Shown here: positions 1-5,645 of the stretch, piece after piece
Position numbering within the stretch: the stretch's first letter is position 1
Layout of the letters: each line of letters starts with the position of its first letter
Notes under the pieces: generated by a model
Told to the model about the DNA's origin: nothing
The model's database searches: none
Seen by the model: only the letters and a program-made list of their open reading frames with translations
NCBI GenBank assembly: GCA_023666975.1
Contig: JAMPAW010000192.1
Span: 1 to 5,993 of the forward strand
Reading direction: 5' to 3'
Length of the DNA stretch: 5,993 bases
DNA from: Clostridium sp.
GTDB taxonomy: Bacteria; Bacillota_A; Clostridia; Lachnospirales; Lachnospiraceae
Made by a program: the position numbers and the translations under genes

Positions 1-65
1 ATATGTTCCCTATAACAAATTTGAAAAAATGTCCTTGACAAGGGGTACAGTTTAGTTCTATTGCA
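1..65 (+). other. Disrupted 5' end of the LRR-protein gene
   Basis: This left-edge stretch should carry the start of the LRR-protein gene but has no clean one. The reading frame of that gene is open only from base 39. Just before it is an in-frame TGA at 36-38, and before that an in-frame ATG at 3-5 opening MFPITNLKKCP. In a second frame an ATG at 29-31 opens MSLTRGTV and stops at TAG 53-55. Removing one G from the GGGG run at 42-45 would join that ATG to the main frame as MSLTRVQFSSIALAIAL, a good signal-peptide start. AAGGG-like purines at 40-45 are 14 bases or more from any in-frame alternative start, which is too far for a good Shine-Dalgarno site. TTGACA at 35-40 matches a -35 box, but no good -10 follows before the coding sequence. 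Confidence 0.5.
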
Positions 66-953
66 TTGGCTATTGCGTTGGGTATTTCATCAATTGCCCT
101 AACTGCAACAGCCTCAAGCGCACTAATAAACAATGCGACGGGAAACGCAACTGGGAATGCGACCGGAAATGCGACCGGCAACGCGACGGGAAACGCGACC
201 GGAAATGCTACTGGCAACGCAACGGGAAACGCGACCGGCAACGCGACTGGAAATGCGACTGGCAACGCAACTGGAAATGCTACTGGAAATCCACCGTCGC
301 CGGAAACTCCTGCTACAACGGAAACTCCCGCTACAACGGAGACTCCTGCTACAACAGAAACTCCCGCTACAACGGAAGCCCCTGCTACAACAGAAACTCC
401 CGCTACAACGGAAGCCCCTGCTACAACGGAAGCCCCTGCCACAACGGAAGCCCCTGCCACAACAGAAGCTCCTGCCACGACAGAAGCCCCTGCTACAACA
501 GAGACACAACCGACAGTTGCCGCAGAAACCACAAAAACGATTGGCAACAACAAATACACCGTTACCAAATCTGCCAATGGCAAAGAAGAGGCTGCATTTA
601 CTGGCACAAAAAAGAAAAAATCTAAGGTTGTCATTCCAAAGACTGTTAAAGTGGATGGTACCAAAGTAAAGGTTACTTCTGTCGCCGCCAATGCATTTAG
701 TGGAAACACAAAAGTTACCTCTGTTACGGTATCCAATAATATAACGAAAATTGGTAAAAACGCTTTCAAAAACTGTAAAAAATTAAAAAAGGTTAAGATT
801 ACTTCTACAAAGATTACTTCAATCGGAACAGGTGCTTTCAAAGGAGTTTCTAAAAATGTAAAAGTGGAAGTTCCAAAGAAATTGTATAAGAAATATACGA
901 AGATGCTGAAAAATGCCGGCCTTCCGAAAAGCGCCAAAATTGTCAAAAAATAA
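66..953 (+). CDS. Secreted repeat protein with BspA-type LRR domain (5' end uncertain)
   Basis: Exported, probably surface-associated protein of unknown specific role. With the TTG start at 66, residues 1-19 are a hydrophobic, Ala-rich stretch ending in ASSA, which looks like the h- and c-region of a signal peptide lacking its basic n-region. Residues 23-74 are 13 NATG repeats. Residues 80-145 are 11 ETPATT/EAPATT repeats, a Pro/Thr/Glu spacer of the kind that holds a domain away from the cell. From about 158 to the end is a Lys-rich BspA-type (LRR_5) leucine-rich-repeat domain: motifs such as VTSVAANAF, ITKIGKNAFKNC and ITSIGTGAF recur about every 23 residues. It closes with the VPKKLYKKYTKMLKNAGL-type tail seen in many Lachnospiraceae secreted proteins. 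Such LRRs usually mediate binding to host or partner proteins, but no ligand can be named. No LPXTG anchor or C-terminal membrane helix is visible. The start is uncertain: the frame extends up to base 39 without ATG, so the gene may be frameshifted, interrupted by TGA at 36-38, or use a rare start. It converges on the secretion operon and is not part of it. Confidence 0.75.
   Translation: MAIALGISSIALTATASSALINNATGNATGNATGNATGNATGNATGNATGNATGNATGNATGNATGNATGNATGNPPSPETPATTETPATTETPATTETPATTEAPATTETPATTEAPATTEAPATTEAPATTEAPATTEAPATTETQPTVAAETTKTIGNNKYTVTKSANGKEEAAFTGTKKKKSKVVIPKTVKVDGTKVKVTSVAANAFSGNTKVTSVTVSNNITKIGKNAFKNCKKLKKVKITSTKITSIGTGAFKGVSKNVKVEVPKKLYKKYTKMLKNAGLPKSAKIVKK
132..287 (+). 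repeat. 13 tandem 12-bp units, each encoding NATG
   Basis: Thirteen consecutive in-frame 12-base units follow the pattern AAY-GCN-ACN-GGN. All 13 encode exactly Asn-Ala-Thr-Gly, yet no two DNA units are identical and every difference is at a third codon position. The array is therefore conserved as protein rather than being a fresh DNA slippage product. Each unit contains an Asn-X-Thr triplet. The array makes a flexible, uncharged extension directly after the signal-peptide-like segment. Confidence 0.95.
303..500 (+). repeat. 11 tandem 18-bp units encoding ETPATT/EAPATT
   Basis: Eleven consecutive in-frame 18-base units encode Glu-(Thr or Ala)-Pro-Ala-Thr-Thr. The Thr form predominates in the first part (units 1-4 and 6), the Ala form in the rest. 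Units at 321, 357 and 393 are identical in DNA, suggesting recent duplication with a two-unit (36-base) higher-order period. This differs from the NATG array, where every unit has diverged. The encoded stretch is a Pro/Thr-rich, negatively charged stalk between the NATG array and the LRR domain. Copy number is likely to vary among strains. Confidence 0.95.
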
Positions 954-987
954 TTATTTTCGTTCGCAGAATATCATGTTGTAACCC

Positions 988-1040
988 AAACAGAGACTGC
1001 CATTTCATCATTTATCGGTCATGAAATACAGTCTCTGTTT
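988..1040. terminator. Long hairpin between convergent genes, likely bidirectional terminator
   Basis: A 12-base perfect inverted repeat (AAACAGAGACTG at 988-999 with CAGTCTCTGTTT at 1029-1040) encloses a second 7-base inverted repeat (ATTTCAT at 1002-1008 with ATGAAAT at 1021-1027). A small CC/A bulge separates the two stems and the loop is about 12 bases. It lies between the LRR-gene stop (953) and the stop of the TolC-like gene (1072), as expected for a terminator shared by convergent units. The T-runs are short (four T on the plus side, three on the minus side), so intrinsic termination may be only moderately efficient in each direction. Confidence 0.75.
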
Positions 1041-1071
1041 TCTGTGACATTTACACAAAATTCAAAACATT

Positions 1072-1971
1072 TTATTTGCATAATGCGGTTAATCTCCAAT
1101 ATGCTATATTCATCTCAACATATTTCTGTTCCAATTCATATTGTGCTTTGGCAAGTGAAACACGCTTTTGTGCATATTCCAGTTTAGAAATTTCCCCTTC
1201 CTGTAAAAGCATTTCCGCCATTTTCACCGTTACCTTTAACGCATCTACTTCTGCCTGTTTCGCATCAATGCCTGCTGTCGCATTATGATAATCCGTCACA
1301 TACCGGGCAATGGTCATATAGTCTTTTTCAGGATACTGTTCAATATAGTAATCCATGCTTTTCAATTCCTTCATTTCCTTTATCTCTGCTCTGCTGTAAT
1401 CCAGCCCATTTTTCGTCAGATATAAGTCATAATAAGCACTTTCATTCCTGGCAATCTCTAACTCGGCCTGTGCTAAAGTCTTTTGTGCCCGGCAGGTTTC
1501 CAAATCACTCCCCGTTATTTCTCCCAAATGGTACATTTCCTCATAAGCAGATACCTGTAACTCCAAATATTCTACATAATCTTCTAAATATTCTGCATTA
1601 CAATCATACAGATACTTCTGGAAAAAATAATACTTTCCTGTCTGGGTATCTGTATGGTCAAGCTCCTGTATCCCTGCCTTTTCCTGTGCCTCTTTTTCTT
1701 CAGTGAATGGCTTATCTTCCATAACCGCTTCTGTATCCTGTTCTGGCGATAACATATTCTCTGTAGATATATCCGTACTCTCCTCTTCACTGTTTTCCTG
1801 TGTGTTAGTAACGGAATCATCCTGTTCTGAACTATCACTGTCCTGCTCAACCATTTCTTCCGTTATTTCAGGATTATCCAGCGAAGTTGCCATTGAATGG
1901 ATCGACTGCAGCACAAATAAAGCAAGTACACATATCATCATTATCCCTGTCTGAATCTTATACTTCAACAC
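1072..1971 (-). CDS. TolC/OEP-like secreted coiled-coil protein of the type I secretion operon
   Basis: Last gene of the operon, 299 residues. Residues 1-28 form a signal peptide (basic MLKYK start, hydrophobic core around ICVLALFVLQ, likely cut after SMA). Residues 31 to about 105 are a low-complexity acidic linker rich in Glu, Asp, Ser and Thr. Residues about 112-299 are almost wholly helical and carry two copies of the TolC-family helical motif: YHLGEITGSDLETCRAQ... (LGEI at 149-152, then LAQAELEIA) and LLQEGEISKLEYAQKR... (EGEI at 258-261, then LAKAQYELE), ending in the OEP-like AYWRLTAL. Known TolC proteins form outer-membrane trimers of about 420-490 residues with a beta-barrel; this one is much shorter and no clear barrel strands are seen. 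Position after HlyB- and HlyD-like genes points to a conduit or adaptor in the same exporter. The start is GTG (1969-1971), chosen for the GGAGAGG site six bases upstream; the adjacent TTG is a possible alternative. Function as a cell-wall conduit is inference. Confidence 0.75.
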   Translation of the reverse strand: MLKYKIQTGIMMICVLALFVLQSIHSMATSLDNPEITEEMVEQDSDSSEQDDSVTNTQENSEEESTDISTENMLSPEQDTEAVMEDKPFTEEKEAQEKAGIQELDHTDTQTGKYYFFQKYLYDCNAEYLEDYVEYLELQVSAYEEMYHLGEITGSDLETCRAQKTLAQAELEIARNESAYYDLYLTKNGLDYSRAEIKEMKELKSMDYYIEQYPEKDYMTIARYVTDYHNATAGIDAKQAEVDALKVTVKMAEMLLQEGEISKLEYAQKRVSLAKAQYELEQKYVEMNIAYWRLTALCK

Positions 1972-1974
1972 ACA

Positions 1975-3483
1975 TCACCTCTCCTTCAGGCTGTTATCCA
2001 ATGCCTCTGTCAATGGTTCCAGGAAAAATTCTATAATGCGCCTGCGGTCTGTTTTAATTTCCACGCTGCACTGCATTCCCTGTGCAAGTTCCAGTTTATG
2101 GATGCTGTTCTCGTCCAGCAGTACATTTACTTTGTAAATTTTCTCCAGCCTTTCATTTTCAATGGCATCCGGGCTGATATAAATAACATTGCCTGTCAGC
2201 CTGCCATATTTCTGGTAATCATATGTATCTACCTTAATATCAACCTCTTGTCCTGTTTCCACAAAACCGATGTCCTGATTGCTGACCTCTGCCTCGACAA
2301 TGGTCTGTGAAGCTCCTGGCAGGATTTCTGCCACTACCTGTGTTGCGGTGACTACTGCCCCTTCTTTCCCGATATTCAGTGTCTTAACCACCCCATCATA
2401 CGGGGCAGTAATATCTTTATTTTCATACTCATAGTACTGCTGTGCCAGCGTGATGCCATATTCTTTTAATTTTGCAATACACTGTTCTTTCTGCTCATAC
2501 AAAGTGCCCTCCCTTTGTTTTTTTGCATTATCCAGATTTAATACTGCCATTTCATAGTTGCTTTTCATTTCTGCCAATGTTCCCTGCCTGGCAGTCTTGT
2601 TCGCCTCATTTTCACTGATCTGATAATCCATATTGCTTTTTTCGCTTTGCTTTGTGATCTCCGTGCCTTTCAGCTCAATCTGCTTGATTTCAACCTGCCG
2701 CTTTAATGTTTCCGCTTCATTTTCCTTTTTCTCCCAATCTGCCTTTGAAACTGCTCCTGTTTCATAGAGTTTTTTATACTTTTGGGCCTCCTGTTTCGCA
2801 TAATCATAATTATTCTGTAAAATTTCCAGTTCGATACCCGCTGTATTTTCCAAATCATGGGACTGCTTCTGCAAATCTTTCTGCTCTTGCAGATAATCGT
2901 CTGCATCTTTGTTGGCTGCCACGGCTTTTTGGGCAATTTCATATTGGTTCTTTGCATTCTGGACTGCCGTTTCATATTCCTGTACAGACAATTCTGCCGA
3001 CTGGCCAAATGTAATCATTTCCTCAATCACTGCCATCTGTTCTTTATCATAATTCCCGTTCCGATAGGATTCAATATCTTTCCCAAGCAGCATCTGGTTC
3101 AGCAGTTCTGCCCGCAGCTCCAGCAGACCTGCTTCCCCTTCACTGTATTCTATATTTAACCTTTCCACTTCCCGGTCCATGGAGTACAGGATTTCCCCCT
3201 TTTTTACACTTTGCCCCTCCCTGACATGAACTTCCGTAACAATCCCGGTCCCGGCTGCCTGCAGCTCCTGTACGCCATCATCGGACATAATCTGCCCCCG
3301 TGCTGTTGCCACTTCATCTACCCTGCCAAAACAGGCCCATAAAAGAAACGCCAGCAGCAATAAAAAGACGAACCATATAATCATACTCCCCAGGGGGGCT
3401 GCTGGCTTCTCTACAATTTCCAATGCTTCCGGCAAAAATTCCACCTTTAGCCTGTCAAATGCTTTTTGGTCTCTTCCCTTCAT
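1975..3483 (-). CDS. HlyD-type membrane fusion protein (type I secretion adaptor)
   Basis: Periplasmic-adaptor family protein, 502 residues, a normal length for HlyD. It bridges the inner-membrane ABC exporter and the downstream conduit. A short cytoplasmic N-terminus with FLPEALEIVEKP is followed by one membrane helix at about 33-53. The first lipoyl half-motif lies around 79-103 (GIVTEVHVREGQSVKKGEIL), then a long coiled-coil hairpin from about 104 to 355, the second lipoyl half at 357-388 (ITAPYDGVVKTLNI) and a beta-barrel domain. The C-terminus (GMQCSVEIKTDRRRII...LKER) closely resembles that of E. coli HlyD as I recall it (GMAVTAEIKTGMRSVI...LRER). At the hairpin tip, K235, L239 and S246 match the spacing of the RLS motif (R-x3-L-x6-S) by which adaptors such as AcrA meet TolC, with Lys for Arg. 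It starts eight bases after the exporter stop. The resemblance is to RTX-type HlyD more than to short bacteriocin accessory proteins. Family assignment is firm; the cargo is inferred from the upstream RTX gene. Confidence 0.93.
   Translation of the reverse strand: MKGRDQKAFDRLKVEFLPEALEIVEKPAAPLGSMIIWFVFLLLLAFLLWACFGRVDEVATARGQIMSDDGVQELQAAGTGIVTEVHVREGQSVKKGEILYSMDREVERLNIEYSEGEAGLLELRAELLNQMLLGKDIESYRNGNYDKEQMAVIEEMITFGQSAELSVQEYETAVQNAKNQYEIAQKAVAANKDADDYLQEQKDLQKQSHDLENTAGIELEILQNNYDYAKQEAQKYKKLYETGAVSKADWEKKENEAETLKRQVEIKQIELKGTEITKQSEKSNMDYQISENEANKTARQGTLAEMKSNYEMAVLNLDNAKKQREGTLYEQKEQCIAKLKEYGITLAQQYYEYENKDITAPYDGVVKTLNIGKEGAVVTATQVVAEILPGASQTIVEAEVSNQDIGFVETGQEVDIKVDTYDYQKYGRLTGNVIYISPDAIENERLEKIYKVNVLLDENSIHKLELAQGMQCSVEIKTDRRRIIEFFLEPLTEALDNSLKER
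1978..1984 (-). promoter_or_regulatory. RBS of the TolC-like gene, inside the hlyD-like 3' end
   Basis: Read on the minus strand, GGAGAGG lies six bases before the GTG start at 1969-1971. These bases are also the Glu-Arg codons that end the HlyD-like protein, and its TGA stop (1975-1977) falls in the spacer. This decides for GTG as the start and suggests translational coupling. The ATG at 1973-1975 is in another frame and stops after five codons. Confidence 0.75.
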
Positions 3484-3485
3484 AT

Positions 3486-3493
3486 CCTCACCT
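3486..3493 (-). promoter_or_regulatory. RBS of the HlyD-like gene, overlapping the exporter stop
   Basis: On the minus strand the junction reads TAG-GTGAGGAT-ATG. The stop codon contributes the first AG of AGGTGAGG, which serves as the Shine-Dalgarno sequence for the ATG at 3481-3483. The overlap predicts coupled translation of exporter and adaptor in fixed proportion. Confidence 0.65.
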
Positions 3494-5621
3494 ACTTATC
3501 CATCTGCTGCTGCTGCAGTAAATGATAATATAATCCCTTTTGGTTTATCAGGTTCTGTGTACTGCCATATTCTACGATATTTCCTTTTTCGACCACCATA
3601 ACCGCATCTGCATCCTTTAATGTGGACAGCCTGTGTGCTATAATCATCACGGTTCTGTTTTCACATATCTTCTTTAAGTTGTTCTGAATGATGCTTTCCG
3701 ATTCATAATCCAAAGCCGAGGTTGCTTCATCAAAAATCAGGATTTTCGGATTGGTCAGCAATGCCCTCGCTATCGCAATCCTCTGCTTTTGTCCGCCGGA
3801 CAGGCCGATTCCCCGCTCCCCCACTATCGTATCGTACCCTTCACTAAGCTCCATAATAAAATCATGTGCTCCCGCAATCTTTGCCACATATATAATTTCA
3901 TCCATAGCCGCTGCCGGGTCTTGCAGGGCAATGTTGTCCCGGATACTTGCATGAAACAAAAAGCTTTCCTGAAGAACCACGCCAATCTGCTTTCTCAACC
4001 ATATTGGATCGGCCAGTGCCAAATCCACTCCGTCGATCATGATCTTTCCCGTTTCCGGAATATACAGGCGTTGAATCAGTTTGGATATCGTGCTTTTTCC
4101 GGAACCGCTCCTGCCTACAACTCCTATCACCTTGTTGGGGGGAATCTGGAAACTCATATTTTTGATTACTTCCGAACCATCTGCACGGTAACGGAAACTT
4201 ACCTTATCAAAGATTATCCTGCCTTTTATCTCAGACAATTGGGACTGTCCGCTTGCCCGGGCAGGTTCCGGCTTTGTATTAAAGATGTCCCCTAATCTCC
4301 GGATGGACATGGATGTCTGCTGAAATTCCTGCCACATCTGCACCAGCCGCATAACCGGCTGGCTTACACGGCCGGATAACATACGGAATGCGACCATCTG
4401 CCCAATGGTAATCTCCCCTTCCATGACCAGTTTTGCACCAAAATACAGGATTAAGATATCAAAACATTTTTGCACCATCTGCGCCAATGTTCCCGCTGTG
4501 TTTCCCAGCATGGTTGTCCGAAAATTTGCAGTTGTATAATCCGCCAGAAGCCCTTCCCACTTCTGCTGCACATTGGGTTCCACAGCAAAGGATTTAATGG
4601 TCTGTACGCCATTCACCGCCTCCACCAGATAGGACTGCTGGTTCGCTCCCGCCCGGAATTTATCATCCAAACGTTCTTTTAAAATCGGTGTAATAATTGC
4701 GGTAATGCCTGCCAGAAGCGGCAGGGAAAGCAGTGTAATATTCGTAAGTTTCACGCTGTAAAAATACATTATCACTACATATACAAGAATAAACAGCGCA
4801 TCCAGTAAAGTGTTCAGCGGCACACCGGTTAAAAACCTTCGGATATTTTCCAATTCCCTGACTCTTGCAATGGTGTCGCCAACCCGTCTGGACTCAAAGT
4901 ACATTAATGGCAGGCTGAATAAATGTTTAAACAACCTGCAGCTTAAAATGACATCTATTTTGCTGGTTGTATGGGCAAATATATAATTCCTGGCAATTGA
5001 CAAGGCGCTTTCAAATATGGTAATGATCACTAATCCAATGACCAGCACATCCAAAGTCGTCAGGCTGTTGTGCGTTAATACCTTATCAATCACTGACTGC
5101 GTGATCATTGGGGAAAAAATGCCAAGCACCTGTATGACAAATGCGGCCAGCAGCACTTCCAGAAGCGGTGTTTTATATTGGATGATGGTTGGAATGAACC
5201 ACTTGATTCCAAATTTCAATTCCCGGTCCTGAAATTTCCGGGGGACCAAAAGAATGGTTTCCCCCTGATACAGGGTGTCAAATTCCTCCTGCTCCAATAC
5301 CTTAGGTGCTCTCTCATTATGGAATGCCACCAGGAATTTCCCTTCCCCTGCCTTTAGCAAAATGGCAAACCCGGAATCACGAATGCGGATGATTGCGGGC
5401 AGTGTTATATGTTCTAATTTATCAGTCAGTAATTTGGCATTCCTTGCTTTTAGCTTTAGCTGCTTTGCCATCCGCAGTATATCCTGTACCGATGCTTTCC
5501 TGTCATACAAACTATAGGCATGTTTCATTCTTTCCCCGTTCACTGGTATCCCATAGTATGCCGCTACCATTACCAGACAGCTTATCCCTGAATCTCTATT
5601 GATATCCTTATTCTCATCCAT
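3492..5621 (-). CDS. HlyB-type type I secretion ABC exporter with degenerate C39-like domain
   Basis: Inner-membrane exporter half-transporter, 709 residues, the usual length for HlyB. Residues 1 to about 125 are a C39 peptidase-like domain. The catalytic Cys position in the D-C-G motif is Ser11 (RDSG), and the expected His around residue 83-84 is absent (DSGFAILL), so it should bind substrate rather than cleave a leader, as the HlyB domain does. Residues about 140-430 are the membrane domain, including YFESRRVGDTIARVREL (241-257), nearly identical to E. coli HlyB as recalled. The nucleotide-binding domain is complete: Walker A GRSGSGKST (503-511), Q-loop Gln551, signature LSGGQ (607-611), Walker B ILIFDE (627-632) with the D-loop SALD just after, and H-loop His663. 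It should be ATP-competent and work as a dimer. It lies 24 bases after the RTX-type gene and 8 before the HlyD-like gene. The ATG is supported by AGGAG six bases upstream. An N-terminal domain dead at both catalytic positions fits a large uncleaved RTX cargo and argues against a bacteriocin-processing exporter. Confidence 0.95.
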   Translation of the reverse strand: MDENKDINRDSGISCLVMVAAYYGIPVNGERMKHAYSLYDRKASVQDILRMAKQLKLKARNAKLLTDKLEHITLPAIIRIRDSGFAILLKAGEGKFLVAFHNERAPKVLEQEEFDTLYQGETILLVPRKFQDRELKFGIKWFIPTIIQYKTPLLEVLLAAFVIQVLGIFSPMITQSVIDKVLTHNSLTTLDVLVIGLVIITIFESALSIARNYIFAHTTSKIDVILSCRLFKHLFSLPLMYFESRRVGDTIARVRELENIRRFLTGVPLNTLLDALFILVYVVIMYFYSVKLTNITLLSLPLLAGITAIITPILKERLDDKFRAGANQQSYLVEAVNGVQTIKSFAVEPNVQQKWEGLLADYTTANFRTTMLGNTAGTLAQMVQKCFDILILYFGAKLVMEGEITIGQMVAFRMLSGRVSQPVMRLVQMWQEFQQTSMSIRRLGDIFNTKPEPARASGQSQLSEIKGRIIFDKVSFRYRADGSEVIKNMSFQIPPNKVIGVVGRSGSGKSTISKLIQRLYIPETGKIMIDGVDLALADPIWLRKQIGVVLQESFLFHASIRDNIALQDPAAAMDEIIYVAKIAGAHDFIMELSEGYDTIVGERGIGLSGGQKQRIAIARALLTNPKILIFDEATSALDYESESIIQNNLKKICENRTVMIIAHRLSTLKDADAVMVVEKGNIVEYGSTQNLINQKGLYYHLLQQQQMDK

Positions 5622-5627
5622 GTTGTA

Positions 5628-5632
5628 CTCCT
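5628..5632 (-). promoter_or_regulatory. RBS of the exporter gene
   Basis: On the minus strand AGGAG is followed by TACAAC and the ATG at 5619-5621, a near-ideal six-base spacing. It supports the chosen start. The 24-base gap to the RTX-type gene has no hairpin, so the exporter is probably cotranscribed with that gene. Confidence 0.85.
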
Positions 5633-5645
5633 AAAAAATATCTGC

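Noticed and set aside
35..64. TTGACA at 35-40 as a promoter for the LRR gene
   Set aside because: The only -10 candidate at suitable spacing (around TATTGC, 59-64) is poor, and a transcript starting from it would begin inside the signal-peptide coding region.
132..500. Repeat block as a CRISPR array
   Set aside because: Units are directly adjacent with no unique spacers, are in frame and encode a regular peptide.
123..669. Long open frames on the minus strand (123-509) and in another plus frame (133-669) over the repeat region
   Set aside because: They are by-products of the tandem repeats: translations are monotonous Arg/Ser/Cys- or Arg/Leu/Gln-rich with no domain, while third-position variation shows the NATG/PATT frame is the selected one.
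1076..5602. Plus-strand open frames opposite the operon (for example 3789-4295, 2706-3014, 1703-1954)
   Set aside because: All lie antisense to well-supported genes, have no recognisable domains, and show no consistent ribosome-binding sites.
3492..5621. Exporter as a bacteriocin leader-cleaving (double-glycine) ABC peptidase
   Set aside because: The catalytic Cys is Ser and the His is missing, the neighbouring cargo has an RTX-type C-terminus, and no small double-glycine precursor is seen in the window.
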